Of a stretch of 64,000 bases of DNA, positions 1 to 9,218 are shown piece by piece (positions within the stretch are counted from its first letter, which is position 1; each line of letters begins with the position of its first letter). Under the pieces are notes generated by a model, which saw only the letters and a program-made list of their open reading frames with translations, did not search any database and had not been told where the DNA came from. Origin of the DNA: Clostridiales bacterium (GTDB taxonomy: Bacteria; Bacillota; Clostridia; Christensenellales; Aristaeellaceae); the NCBI GenBank assembly GCA_012517815.1, contig JAAYUF010000128.1, forward strand, positions 1 to 64,000. Direction: 5' to 3'. Made by a program: the position numbers and the translations under genes.

Positions 1-78
1 CCCGCCGTCGATGGCGGCCGCCGTCTTGGTTCGGCGCGCCGTGATCCCATGGCTTCGGCATTCTCCCGGCCCGACGAT

Positions 79-94
79 TGTTCCACGTGAAACA
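79..94 (+). other. parS: parS centromere site (ParB/Spo0J binding)
   Basis: TGTTCCACGTGAAACA is an exact match to the Bacillus-type parS consensus TGTTNCACGTGAAACA. ParB loads here to organise and segregate the origin region. Two more sites follow within 340 bp. Confidence 0.88.
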
Positions 95-302
95 TCGCCT
101 TGTCGATATCGCGGAACCCTCCTTGACTGCCTTCCATCCCTTAGGACTACGTATCGCTTCATGGTTCTTTTCCTCCCGTATCCCCAACCGCCTGTTGCGC
201 AAGAAACATTGCGCGAGATTCCTTCCCGCCATCGATGGCGGCCGCCGTCTCGTTTCAGCGCGCCGTGATCCCATGGCTTCGGCATTCTCCCGGCCCGATG
301 AT

Positions 303-318
303 TGTTCCACGTGAAACA
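303..318 (+). other. parS: parS site 2
   Basis: Identical 16-mer TGTTCCACGTGAAACA inside the second copy of the 122 bp repeat. Confidence 0.88.
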
Positions 319-417
319 TCGCCTTGTCGATATCGCGGAACCCTCCATGTCCGCCTTCTGCCCCCTGGACGCGCCTGGTCGCTTCGCCGTGCTTTCCCCG
401 CCGCTTCCCCGGCCAGG

Positions 418-433
418 TGTTTCACGTGGAACA
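418..433 (-). other. parS: parS site 3
   Basis: TGTTTCACGTGGAACA is the reverse complement of the other two sites and lies outside the 122 bp repeat. It is therefore an independent site rather than a duplication product. Confidence 0.88.
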
Positions 434-822
434 CAGCCCGATGCTTTCACACGCCCCGCGTTTGCCGACGCGCGCCTCGCTACGGGAGCGCTTCCGCCCC
501 ATCTGCCCTGTGCCGCCCTTTCTCCGGCCGAGTGCTGCGCCGGGAACAACGCCCGCGCCGCCGCACGCCCTCCGCGTTCCATCCCCAACCGTGCGCCACA
601 CCCCGGCGCGCCCTGCTCGCCAATCCCTGCCGGGGAAGGTTTTACCGACGTTTCCGCGCGGAACCTCTCCGCCTCGCCATGGCCCGCGGTTTCTTCCCCG
701 TGTTCCTCCCGCCCGTGCGCTCCCTGCCGCGTTTGCGCGCCACGCGTCCGCACTAGCGGCACCCCCGCGCCGCCCGCACAGGAGCCGGCGCCCGTCCGTC
801 CAATCTTTCGCCATTCGCGGAA
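434..822. other. non-coding, GC-rich, no gene recognised
   Basis: Several overlapping open frames exist on both strands, as expected at this GC content, but none has a ribosome binding site or a recognisable product. Nothing is supported here beyond the parS sites to its left. Confidence 0.6.
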
Positions 823-851
823 TTGCGGGGTTTCCCGCGGCATGCTATAAT
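823..851 (+). promoter_or_regulatory. sigma-A promoter of glgP
   Basis: TTGCGG (823-828), a 17 bp spacer and TATAAT (846-851) with an extended -10 TGC. The start codon follows 29 bp downstream. Confidence 0.75.
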
Positions 852-879
852 GGGAGCATCCTGACGAAGGAGGGATGGT

Positions 880-3327
880 ATGCCCACCACGCATTTTGAT
901 GTCGAGGGCATCAAGCAGAGTATCGCGGGGAAACTGCAGCGCTATTACGGGGTCACCGTCAAGGGCGCGACCATGCAGCAGCTATACAAGGCCGCGGCAT
1001 CCACCGTGCGCGACCAGATCATGCAGAAATGGATGGTCAGCCGGGAAAAGCTCGCCCAGCACCAGGGCAAGCGGCTGTACTACCTTTCGGTGGAGTTTTT
1101 AATGGGGCGCAGCCTCAACTGCAACCTGATCAACCTGTGCAGCCAGGCGGATTACCGCCGGGCGCTGGAGGAACTGGAAGTCGACCCGCTCTCCCTGCTG
1201 GCTGAAGAGCCGGAGCCGGCGCTGGGCAACGGCGGCCTGGGGCGCCTCGCGGCCTGCTTTCTGGACAGCCTCGCCAGCCTGAACATCCCCTCGATGGGCT
1301 GCACCATCCGCTACGAGTACGGGCTGTTCCGCCAGAAGATCGTGGACGGCCAGCAGGTGGAACTGCCCGATACGTGGCTGCAAAACGGCAACGTATGGGA
1401 AATCCTGGCCGCGGAGGACATCTGCCAGGTACAGTTCGGCGGCGACGTGCGGGAGTCGGACGTGGGCGGCCGGCGTGTGTTCACGCTGGAAAACGCCTAC
1501 ACCATCGACGCCGTGCCCTACGATATGCCGGCCGTCGGGTATGATACGGACTGCGTGAACACCCTGCGCACCTGGAGCGCCCGAAGCCGCGAGGTGTTCG
1601 ACCTGAAAACCTTCGGCCGCGGGGAGTACGACAAGGCGCTGGACGAGCTCAAGATGGCCGAGGTCATCAACAAGGTGCTCTACCCCGAGGACAGCCATTG
1701 GGAAGGCAAGATGCTGCGCATGAAGCAGCACTACTTCTTCACCTCGGCCACGCTCCAGTATGCCCTGAAGGAATTCAAGCGCCAGTACGGCAACAATTTC
1801 GCCCTCCTGCCGGACAAGGTCGCCTTCCACATCAACGACACCCACCCGGGCCTGGCGATCCCCGAGCTTATCCGTCTGCTGATCGATCAGGAGGGCCTGG
1901 GCTGGGAGGAGGCGGAAGCCATCACGCACCGCTGCGTGGCCTACACCAACCACACCGTGATGCAGGAGGCGCTGGAGCGCTGGCCGCAGGATATGATGAA
2001 GCAGACCCTCCCGCGCGTGTTCATGATTCTGGAGGAGCTCAACCGCCGCCTGTGCGACCGCCTGTTTCAAATTTACCCCGACCAGTGGGACCGCATCGGC
2101 CACATGGCGATCCTGGCCTACGGGCAGGTGCAGATGGCCAACCTCTGCGTGTCGATTTCCTTCAGCGTCAACGGCGTGAGCCAACTGCACGGCAAGATCC
2201 TCACCGAGGGCCTGTTCCACGATTACTGGCTGACCGACCCGGACAAGTTCACCGCCATCACCAACGGCATCACGCACCGCCGGTGGCTGCTCTCCGCCAA
2301 CCCCGGCCTGCGCGACCTGATGACGGAGGCCATCGGCCCGGGCTTCCACCGCGACGCCTCGGAGCTTCAAAAGCTCCTGCCCTTTGCCGAGGACGCGGCC
2401 TTCCGCGAGAAGTTTGAGAAGGTGAAGCGCCAGAACAAGGAGCGGCTCTCCAAGCTCATCAGCCGCCGGCAGTTCGAATCGCTGGACCCTTCCTTCCTCT
2501 TCGACGTGCAGGCCAAGCGCCTGCATGAGTACAAGCGCCAGCTGCTCAACGCCCTGCACATTCAGGTGCTCTACAACCGCATTGTGGAGGACCCCGGCTA
2601 CGACGCGCCGCCCCGCCTGTTTCTCTTTGGCGCCAAGGCCGCCCCGGGCTACTACCGCGCCAAGCTCATCATCCGCTACATCAACGCCCTGGCGGAGCTC
2701 ATCAACAATCACCCGCGCGCCAAGAAGTTCATCAAGGTGGTCTATATCGAAAACTACGACGTTTCCACCGCCGAGTTCCTGATGCCGGCCGCCGAGATCA
2801 GCCAGCAGCTTTCCACCGCCGGCAAGGAAGCCAGCGGCACCGGCAACATGAAGTTCATGATGAACGGCGCGCTCACCCTGGGGACGCTGGACGGCGCGAA
2901 CGTGGAAATCTTTGAGCAGGTGGGGCCGGACAACATCTACATCTTCGGCATGCGGGCCGATACGGTGGAGGGGATGTACCGCGAAGGCGCCTATAACCCC
3001 ATGAGCATCTTTGAAACCAACGCCGAAATCCGCAAGGCATTAAGCCAGTGGCTGGACGGCACCCTGTTCCCCGACGAGCCCATGGCGCTGCAGGACCTCT
3101 ACCACATGCTGCTGATGGGCGATTACGGCGGCATGCCCGATGCGTATTTCGTGCTCAAGGATTTCGGCAGCTACTCCATGGCCAACCGCCGCATGATGGA
3201 CGACTACCGCGACCGCGACAAGTGGCTGCGCAAGTCCATCATCAACGTGGCCCGCAGCGGCATCTTTTCCTCCGACCGCACCATCGGGGAATACAACGAC
3301 CAGATCTGGCACATCCAGCCGGTGTAA
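880..3327 (+). CDS. glgP: glycogen/alpha-glucan phosphorylase
   Basis: An 815-residue GT35 phosphorylase that splits alpha-1,4-glucan with phosphate to give glucose-1-phosphate in the cytoplasm. The family signature EASGTGNMKF is present and puts the pyridoxal-phosphate lysine at K658. The length fits the bacterial family. The ATG is set by AAGGAGG about 7 bp upstream and by a clear promoter. It is a monocistronic gene; the next gene is convergent. It is the only rightward gene to the left of the proposed origin, so it would run against the replication fork. No other glycogen genes are in the window, so the in vivo glucan (glycogen or maltodextrin) is open. Confidence 0.96.
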   Translation: MPTTHFDVEGIKQSIAGKLQRYYGVTVKGATMQQLYKAAASTVRDQIMQKWMVSREKLAQHQGKRLYYLSVEFLMGRSLNCNLINLCSQADYRRALEELEVDPLSLLAEEPEPALGNGGLGRLAACFLDSLASLNIPSMGCTIRYEYGLFRQKIVDGQQVELPDTWLQNGNVWEILAAEDICQVQFGGDVRESDVGGRRVFTLENAYTIDAVPYDMPAVGYDTDCVNTLRTWSARSREVFDLKTFGRGEYDKALDELKMAEVINKVLYPEDSHWEGKMLRMKQHYFFTSATLQYALKEFKRQYGNNFALLPDKVAFHINDTHPGLAIPELIRLLIDQEGLGWEEAEAITHRCVAYTNHTVMQEALERWPQDMMKQTLPRVFMILEELNRRLCDRLFQIYPDQWDRIGHMAILAYGQVQMANLCVSISFSVNGVSQLHGKILTEGLFHDYWLTDPDKFTAITNGITHRRWLLSANPGLRDLMTEAIGPGFHRDASELQKLLPFAEDAAFREKFEKVKRQNKERLSKLISRRQFESLDPSFLFDVQAKRLHEYKRQLLNALHIQVLYNRIVEDPGYDAPPRLFLFGAKAAPGYYRAKLIIRYINALAELINNHPRAKKFIKVVYIENYDVSTAEFLMPAAEISQQLSTAGKEASGTGNMKFMMNGALTLGTLDGANVEIFEQVGPDNIYIFGMRADTVEGMYREGAYNPMSIFETNAEIRKALSQWLDGTLFPDEPMALQDLYHMLLMGDYGGMPDAYFVLKDFGSYSMANRRMMDDYRDRDKWLRKSIINVARSGIFSSDRTIGEYNDQIWHIQPV

Positions 3328-3532
3328 GGAGAACGCGGGCGTGCGCCGCGGGCCGGTCGCGCGCCTCCCGCCGCCGTGGTAACGGTGCGGGCCCGTCGCT
3401 CCCCGTCGGGTGCGCGGCTAAAACCCCCGCTCGTCGGTGCCTCTGCGCGCAGCCCTTTCTTCTCAGGCGCGACGATGGCCTTCGGGGCATGCGGCGCGGC
3501 GGTTGCCGGCCGCTCGGTTAATCGACAGACGC

Positions 3533-3568
3533 AGGCGGGCCTGTCCGGAGTTCCGGGCAGGCCCGCCT
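3533..3568 (-). terminator. GGCGGGCC hairpin next to the 3' element
   Basis: AGGCGGGCCTG pairs with CAGGCCCGCCT, extended by CCGGA/TCCGG, with one mismatch and a 2 nt loop. No T-run follows. Read on the minus strand it comes directly after the dispersed 3' element, as the pfkA terminator does after its own copy. Confidence 0.5.
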
Positions 3569-3587
3569 CAGACCGTTGACAAACCCA

Positions 3588-3735
3588 TGCACGCGGCCAT
3601 CGCCGCTCGCCACGCAGCCCTTCGGTCTGTTTGCCCGCTCCGGCAAAATGCCGCGACACAGGGCGTAAGTCTCCGCCCCAAAGCCCGCAAGGGCTGCACC
3701 CTTGACCCGTTTCCGCTGCGGCGGGGGTTTGTCGG
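3588..3735 (-). repeat. dispersed 3' element, copy 1 (sense to the iron transporter gene)
   Basis: On the minus strand it reads CCCCCGCCGCAGCGGA, then GTCAAGGGTG, then CCGAAGGGCTGCGTGGCGAG, in the same order as the copy after pfkA (20259-20376). It lies about 100 bp 3' of the gene ending at 3839 and in that gene's orientation. Confidence 0.7.
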
Positions 3736-3743
3736 CAGGCCGC

Positions 3744-3788
3744 GGCGGGCCCGTCCGGATGCTTCCGGGCGGGCCCGCCTGTTTTTTT
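3744..3788 (+). terminator. Rho-independent terminator, plus strand
   Basis: A 16 bp GC stem (3744-3759 with 3764-3779, one mismatch) is followed by GTTTTTTT. It is the only good intrinsic terminator after glgP, although about 420 bp downstream. Confidence 0.75.
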
Positions 3789-3838
3789 CAGTTTCTTCTG
3801 CCGATTGCTTTGGTACTCTCCCGACCTTTTTCCTCGGC

Positions 3839-4738
3839 TCAGACTTCCACGCCCAGCAGGGCTTTTGCCAGCAGGCCGATGAGGAAGGCGATCACCATTA
3901 CGCCCATGCTGATGCTCACCATTTCCACAAAGCGCCGGCGGAACGGAAGCGTCTTGGCGACGCTGATGTAGTAGTTAAAGCCCAGGATCACCAGCACCAC
4001 CACCGCGATCATCAGCCCGAGCGCCACCGCCCACAGGTTGTTGGGCAACAGCAGGTAGGGCAGCACCAGCAGCGCCACGGTGATCAGGTACGCGACGCCC
4101 GTGTACACGCTGGACTTGATCGCGTTGGGGTTGCCGTCGGCGCGCTCGGCCAGGTAGTTGCTGGCGGCCATGGAGAGCGTGGCGCTGATGCCGGTGATGA
4201 TGCCGCTTAACGCCACCAGCCGCGTGTTTTGCAGCGCGAAGCTCAGCCCCGCGATGGTGCCGGTGAGCTCCACCAGCGCGTCGTTTAGGCCCAGCACCAT
4301 CGCGCCCACGTACTGCAGGCGCTCCTCGTCCAGCATTTCCACCAGCTGCTTTTCGTGGCGCATTTCGTCTTCCTGCACGCGGGCGCTGTCGGGGATGGCG
4401 GCCTTGAGCTGCTCATACTCGCCGATAGCGTCGGTTTCGTCCCGGATGATCCGCTTGAGCACGAACGTGTAGCCCAGCACGCGGGTGAGCAGCTTGAGCC
4501 GGAAGAGCTTGAGCCGGTCCGGCCGCACTTCCCGGCCGCTGATATCCTGCCAGTAGGCGGCGTGCAGCTTCTCATCCGTGCTCATGCGGCTCAGGATCGC
4601 GCGGTTCTTCTCGTCCTTCTCCCGTTTGGCCATATGGGCGTATACCTTCGCGCCGGTTTCCTCGTCCCGCTGGCTGCGCAGCACGGCCGCCTGCGCCTCC
4701 GGGCTCAGGGTATCAAAGCTGATTTTCACATTTTCCAT
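3839..4738 (-). CDS. ferritin-like/VIT1 fusion membrane protein (iron/manganese transport, MbfA-like)
   Basis: A 299-residue protein. The N-terminal half (about 1-150) is ferritin-like, with helices carrying EETGAKVYAH, DEKLHAAYW, ETDAIGEYEQ and DEMRHEKQ, whose Glu/His residues fit a di-iron site. The C-terminal half has about five membrane segments of the VIT1/CCC1 family (GLNDALVELTGTIAGLSFAL). Related fusions such as MbfA export iron from the cytoplasm; that role is inferred. The ATG at 4738 is chosen because AAGGAGG lies 12 bp upstream, while an earlier in-frame GTG overlaps that sequence. The gene appears to be alone. Whether the substrate is Fe(II) or Mn(II) cannot be told. Confidence 0.85.
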   Translation of the reverse strand: MENVKISFDTLSPEAQAAVLRSQRDEETGAKVYAHMAKREKDEKNRAILSRMSTDEKLHAAYWQDISGREVRPDRLKLFRLKLLTRVLGYTFVLKRIIRDETDAIGEYEQLKAAIPDSARVQEDEMRHEKQLVEMLDEERLQYVGAMVLGLNDALVELTGTIAGLSFALQNTRLVALSGIITGISATLSMAASNYLAERADGNPNAIKSSVYTGVAYLITVALLVLPYLLLPNNLWAVALGLMIAVVVLVILGFNYYISVAKTLPFRRRFVEMVSISMGVMVIAFLIGLLAKALLGVEV

Positions 4739-5139
4739 AGGGTTCCGCACCTCCTTGTGAATGGATAGTGTTTTCGCGTTTCACATGGCGGTTTCCTGCC
4801 GGCGCGCGCGCACGGCATGCGCGGGGGAGAAAATCCCCGCAAACCGGCGGCGCGCCTGCGCAAGGAGAACCGGCGGGGGATCATTCGCCGCAGGGCTTGG
4901 ACCGGCCCGGCAGCGCAGCGTACAACCGCATGGATGCGGGCGGCAGCTATGCATGCCGGCATATCTGTTTTCCACAGAAAACATGTTGTTTTCCTTATCG
5001 CCCACAGAACGAAAAAAGCAGGTGCGATCGCCTGTTCGGCGATTCTCACCCGCTCGTTTTCCATGCGTTTTTCCACAGGAATACTCGTTTGGGTCGGAGG
5101 TTGCGGGTGCGACTGTCGCGTCGGGACAGACGCCCGCCT
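4739..5139. other. intergenic region with two consensus DnaA boxes and a palindrome
   Basis: TTTTCCACA occurs at 4968-4976 and 5069-5077, both matching TTWTNCACA. The first sits inside a TGTTTTC-CACA-GAAAACA palindrome (4966-4983). The stretch is AT-richer than its surroundings. No convincing promoter or gene is seen. Confidence 0.5.
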
Positions 5140-5916
5140 TTACCCCCGGTTCACAATCTCATACATGAACACCGCAGCCGCGACCGCCGCGTTGAGCGAC
5201 TCCGCGCCGCCCCGCATGGGCAGCCGGAACAGGTGCGTCGCCCGCGCGCGGGTTTCGGCGGTGACGCCAGCGCCTTCGTTGCCCACGATCAGGCACACCT
5301 TTGGGGGCAGGGGCCGGCGCGCGTAAAAGTCTTCGCCGTCCAGCACCGCGGCCAGCACCGCGTAGCCGCGGGCCGCGAAATTTGCCGCGGCTTGGGGCGC
5401 GCTTTGCGAAACGGCGCAGGGCACGCGAAACACGCTGCCCATCGTGGCGCGTAACGCCTTGGGAGAAAACGGATCGGCGCAGCCGGGGGTCAGCACGCAG
5501 GCGTCAAAGCCCGCCGCGTCGGCGGTGCGAAGCACGGTGCCCACGTTGCCGGGATCCTGCACGTTTTCCAGCAGCACCACCCGGTTGCCCAGCGCGTCCA
5601 GTGAAACGCGGGGCGGCATGACGACCGCCGCGGCGATGCCCTGCGGGGCCTTCACCTGCGACACCGCCGAGAGCACATGCGCGGGTACGGCGTAGACATC
5701 GGCGTTTCGCGCTTCGTGCAAAAGCCCGGCGTACGCATCCGCGTGCGCTTCCTCCACCAGCACGGTGCGCACGCTGTCCGGCGAAAAGCGGATCGCCTCG
5801 CCCACCAGATGCTCGCCCTCGCACAGGAACAGGCCGCTCTCCTCGCGGGCGGCCTTGTGCTGCAGGGCCTTCATGGCCTGCACGGTCGGGTTTCGCAGGC
5901 TTAGGATGGTTTGCAT
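5140..5916 (-). CDS. SpoU/TrmH-family RNA 2'-O-ribose methyltransferase
   Basis: A 258-residue SPOUT methyltransferase, probably acting on 23S rRNA with SAM. It has an N-terminal substrate-binding domain (about 1-100) and a C-terminal knotted domain. Motif 1 is VQDPGNVGTVLRTADAAG, motif 2 is IVGNEGAGV and motif 3 is LPMRGGAESLNAAVA. The GGAESLN variant replaces the more usual GKAESLN. GGAGG lies 8 bp before the ATG. It starts 28 bp after argS on the same strand, so the two probably form an operon. Whether it is RlmB-like, TsnR-like or a tRNA enzyme cannot be settled from sequence. Confidence 0.9.
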   Translation of the reverse strand: MQTILSLRNPTVQAMKALQHKAAREESGLFLCEGEHLVGEAIRFSPDSVRTVLVEEAHADAYAGLLHEARNADVYAVPAHVLSAVSQVKAPQGIAAAVVMPPRVSLDALGNRVVLLENVQDPGNVGTVLRTADAAGFDACVLTPGCADPFSPKALRATMGSVFRVPCAVSQSAPQAAANFAARGYAVLAAVLDGEDFYARRPLPPKVCLIVGNEGAGVTAETRARATHLFRLPMRGGAESLNAAVAAAVFMYEIVNRG

Positions 5917-5944
5917 GGTGCTTCCTCCCGCGCGCGGCCTATGG

Positions 5945-7687
5945 CTACATCCGCTCCGGCGCTTCCATGCCGATCAGGTACAGGCCGGTGCGCAGCACAT
6001 CCCGCGCGGCGTCGGTCAGGCGGATGCGCGCCTCGCGCACGCCCGGCTCGGCGTCGATGATGCGGTTTTCGTAGTAGAACTTGTTGTAGGCTTTGGCGAC
6101 GTCGGTTACCGCGCGGGTGACGATGCTGGGCTCGTACTTGTCCGCCGCGTCGGCGACGGCCTCCGGGAAGCGGCTGATGATGCGTAGCAGGTCCTGCGCC
6201 CAATCGTCCGAAAGCCCTTCGTACGCCGGTTCGGCCGGCGGGGCGGCCTGCTCCGCGGCCTTGCGCAGCACCGAGCAGCAGCGCGCGTGGGTGTACTGCA
6301 CGTAGGGGCCGGTTTCCCCGTCGAAGTTAAGGGCGCGGTCCCACCAAAAATCGATATCCTTGATGCGATTGTTCTGCAAATCGGCGTAGATCACCGCGCC
6401 GATGCCCACCTGCCGCGCCACGGTTTCCTTGTCCGCAAGGTTCGGGCTTTTTTCCTCGATGATCGCCAGCGCCTTTTCCTGCGCGCGGCGGAGTAAATCT
6501 TCCAGATAGACCACGTAGCCCTTGCGGGTGGAAAGCGTCTGGCCTTCGTAGCTGATCATGCCAAACGCCACGTGCACCAGATCGGCCGCCCAGGGGTAGC
6601 CCATCTTTTCCACGACTTTAAACCACTGGCGGAAGTGCAGGTCCTGCTGGTAGGCGACCACGTACAGGCATTTGTCGAACCGGTAGGTATCCGCGCGGTA
6701 CAGCGCGGCGGCGATATCCCGCGTGGCGTACAGGGTCGCCCCGTCCTTTTTGAGGATCAGGCAGGGCGGCATATCCGCGTCCGAAAGGTCCACGATGCTC
6801 GCGCCCTCGCTCACGGTCAGCAGGCCCTTGTCGCGCAGCTCGTCGATCACGCGGCCCATCTTGTCGTTGTAGAAGCTTTCGCCGGCGTAGCTGTCGAAGG
6901 TGACGCCCAGCAGATCGTACACGCGGGCGCAGTCCCGCAGCGTCAGTTCCTTGAACCAGTTGAAGAGCCTGAGCGCCTCCGGGTCGCCGTCCTCGATGGC
7001 CTTGAAGTACGCGCGGCCCTCATCCTCCAGCGTATGCGCGCCGGTGGCCTTCTCCTGCGCCCCGGCCTCCTCGTGGAACTTCACGTACAGGCGGCTTAAC
7101 GCTTCCACGCCGCCCCGCTCGATCTCCTCCCGGTTGCCCCAGCGGCGGTAGGCGCTGATGAGCTTGCCAAACTGCGTGCCCCAGTCGCCCAGGTGGTTGA
7201 TGCCCACCGTGGCATAGCCCAGAAAATCGAAAATGCGCTTTAAGCTGTGGCCGATCATCGTGGTGCTCAGGTGCCCGATGTGAAACCGCTTGGCGATGTT
7301 GATGGAGGAATAGTCGATGCACACGGTCCTGCCGTTGCCGATGTCCGCGGCGCCGAAGCGGCCCTGCGCGGACAGCACCTTTTCCACCGTCCGGCGGGCG
7401 AACGCGTCGCGCCTGAAAAAGAAGTTGAGGTAGCCGCCCAGCGCGCGCGCCTCGCACACGTCCGGCGCGCTGATGCCCTGCGCCAGCGCCTGCGCGATCT
7501 GCAGCGGGCCCTTGCGCAGCGTTTTGCTCAGCCGGAAGCACGGGAAGGCGTAATCGCCCATTTCCTTTTCCGGGGGCACTTCCAGATACCCGGCGATCTC
7601 CGCGGCGGGCTGCGCCGGGGCGTCCGGGAAGGCGGCGGCCAGCGCATCCGCGATCAGGCCGGAAAGGGTTATTTTCATGTCGTCCAT
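5945..7687 (-). CDS. argS: arginyl-tRNA synthetase
   Basis: A 580-residue class I synthetase that charges tRNA-Arg. An N-terminal Arg-tRNA synthetase domain is followed by the nucleotide-binding HIGH motif (136-139), a KMSKS-equivalent loop LSTRKG, and a C-terminal DALR anticodon-binding domain. The open frame extends 46 codons upstream, but GAGGAGG lies 8 bp before the ATG at 7687 (MDDMKITL), which also begins the family homology. The downstream methyltransferase gene is probably co-transcribed. Confidence 0.96.
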   Translation of the reverse strand: MDDMKITLSGLIADALAAAFPDAPAQPAAEIAGYLEVPPEKEMGDYAFPCFRLSKTLRKGPLQIAQALAQGISAPDVCEARALGGYLNFFFRRDAFARRTVEKVLSAQGRFGAADIGNGRTVCIDYSSINIAKRFHIGHLSTTMIGHSLKRIFDFLGYATVGINHLGDWGTQFGKLISAYRRWGNREEIERGGVEALSRLYVKFHEEAGAQEKATGAHTLEDEGRAYFKAIEDGDPEALRLFNWFKELTLRDCARVYDLLGVTFDSYAGESFYNDKMGRVIDELRDKGLLTVSEGASIVDLSDADMPPCLILKKDGATLYATRDIAAALYRADTYRFDKCLYVVAYQQDLHFRQWFKVVEKMGYPWAADLVHVAFGMISYEGQTLSTRKGYVVYLEDLLRRAQEKALAIIEEKSPNLADKETVARQVGIGAVIYADLQNNRIKDIDFWWDRALNFDGETGPYVQYTHARCCSVLRKAAEQAAPPAEPAYEGLSDDWAQDLLRIISRFPEAVADAADKYEPSIVTRAVTDVAKAYNKFYYENRIIDAEPGVREARIRLTDAARDVLRTGLYLIGMEAPERM

Positions 7688-7802
7688 GGGGGTTTCCTCC
7701 TCAGGTGGGATAGGCCGCGCAGGGCGGGCGGGTTCATGGAAGTCGGGCCGGCAGCCGGGCATGGAGCCGTGCCGCGCCCGGCGCGCCGGATGTTGCCAGG
7801 CG

Positions 7803-9218
7803 CTAGAGCGTCGCGTCCGCCTCAAAGAAGCGCTCGGCGCGCTTGCGCCATTTTCCCCGGCTGTATATCCAGGTGGTGATGGCCGCCCCCGTCACCCAGG
7901 CGAGCAGCAGGCTCCAGTACAGGCAGGAGGGATCGCCGTTGGGCCAGGCGGGGGAGCGGGTAAGCCAGGCCAGCAGATAGGCCAGCGGCAGGCGCACGCC
8001 CACGGTCACGATCACGCTGACCCACATGGGGATCACCGTCTCGTTGAGGCCGCGCATGATGCCGCTCAGGGTCTGGGTAACGCTGAAGGCGATGTAGCCG
8101 GCGGCCAGGATGCTCAGCATCCGAACGCCCAGTTCCACCACCGCGCCGGTATCGGTGAACACCGTCATCAGCTGGCGGCCAAAGAGAATGATGCACAGCG
8201 TGAGCACCGTCGAACACCCCAGCGCCAGCTTGAGCGTCGCGCGCGCGCCTTCGTGCACGCGGTCCAGCCGCTTGGCCCCGAGGTTTTGCCCGCTGAAGGT
8301 AGTGGCCGCGATGCCGAAGGTGAAGTTGGGCATCATCGCAAAGCCGTCCACGCGCATCACCGCGGTGCCGGCGGTAACCACCACCGAACCCAGCGAGTTC
8401 ATCAGGGACTGCACCACTACCGCCTGCAGTGAAAAGATGGCCTGCGTGAGGCCCGCCGGCATGCCCAGCCGCAGCGTGCGCGAAGCGATGGCGCGGTCCA
8501 GCTTCAGCGTGCGGCGGCTAACCTCCAGCACCTCGGTCATGCGGGCCAGCCGCCGGTAGCAGAAGATCGCTGAAATCGACTGGGATACGATGGTGGCCAG
8601 CGCCACGCCGTCGGTAGCCATATGGAACACCGCCACCAGCAGGATATCCAGCCCGATGTTGAGCGCCGTAGCCAGCAGCAGGTACAGAAGCGGGGAAACG
8701 CTGTCCCCCAGCCCGCGCAGGATGCCGCCGATGATGTTGTAGTACGCCGCGCCCGTGATGCCCGCAAAGATGATGATCAGGTAGATGGACGCCATCTCCA
8801 GCATTTCCGGCGGGGTGCCCAGCAGCACCAGAAGCGGCCGGGTGATCATCACGCCCACTGTGGTGGTGATGACCCCCGTCCAGAAGGTGACCACGAGGAT
8901 CGTGCCCACCGCGCGGGAGAGCAGTTCCCGGTTTTTGGCCCCGAAATACTGCGAAACCACAATGCTGGCCCCCGTGGATACGCCCATGAACAGCGCCAGC
9001 AGCAGGTTCATCACCGGAAAGGAAAGGCCCACCGCGCCCAGGGCGCTGTCGCCGATGTAATTGCCCACCACGATGGCGTCCACGGTGTTGTAGAGCTGCT
9101 GGGCGAAATTGCCCAGCAGCAGCGGGATGGAAAACATCACCAGTTCGGTGAAGGGTTTGCCCTGCGTCATATCCCGAGGCGCAAAAAAGCGCTTGATTCT
9201 TCCGGTAACCGTTTGCAT
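7803..9218 (-). CDS. MATE-family efflux transporter
   Basis: A 471-residue membrane protein with about 12 predicted helices and the typical N-terminal start of MATE proteins (FSIPLLLGNFAQQLYNTVDA, then IVVGNYIG). It would export cationic drugs or metabolites using an ion gradient; the substrate is unknown. The start at 9218 (MQTVTGRIKR) has only a weak AAAGGG site, but the homology begins just after it and the upstream extension is GC-rich junk. It lies 115 bp before argS on the same strand and may share its transcript. Confidence 0.9.
   Translation of the reverse strand: MQTVTGRIKRFFAPRDMTQGKPFTELVMFSIPLLLGNFAQQLYNTVDAIVVGNYIGDSALGAVGLSFPVMNLLLALFMGVSTGASIVVSQYFGAKNRELLSRAVGTILVVTFWTGVITTTVGVMITRPLLVLLGTPPEMLEMASIYLIIIFAGITGAAYYNIIGGILRGLGDSVSPLLYLLLATALNIGLDILLVAVFHMATDGVALATIVSQSISAIFCYRRLARMTEVLEVSRRTLKLDRAIASRTLRLGMPAGLTQAIFSLQAVVVQSLMNSLGSVVVTAGTAVMRVDGFAMMPNFTFGIAATTFSGQNLGAKRLDRVHEGARATLKLALGCSTVLTLCIILFGRQLMTVFTDTGAVVELGVRMLSILAAGYIAFSVTQTLSGIMRGLNETVIPMWVSVIVTVGVRLPLAYLLAWLTRSPAWPNGDPSCLYWSLLLAWVTGAAITTWIYSRGKWRKRAERFFEADATL

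Larger units (their letters stand above)
1..346. repeat. 122 bp direct repeat, two copies, each carrying a parS site
   Basis: Bases 1-122 and 225-346 are near-identical direct copies 224 bp apart, differing at only a few positions. Each copy holds one 16 bp parS match at the same relative place, so the duplication also duplicated a ParB site. The first copy may extend beyond the left edge of the window. Confidence 0.85.

Noticed and set aside
1099-2712. A 537-codon open frame antisense to glgP
   Set aside because: It mirrors the codon pattern of glgP, is rich in Val/His/Gln/Arg as typical of shadow frames, and has no start signal.
4966-5077. A second replication origin
   Set aside because: There are only two DnaA boxes, no trinucleotide array, no GC cluster, and gene polarity does not switch here.
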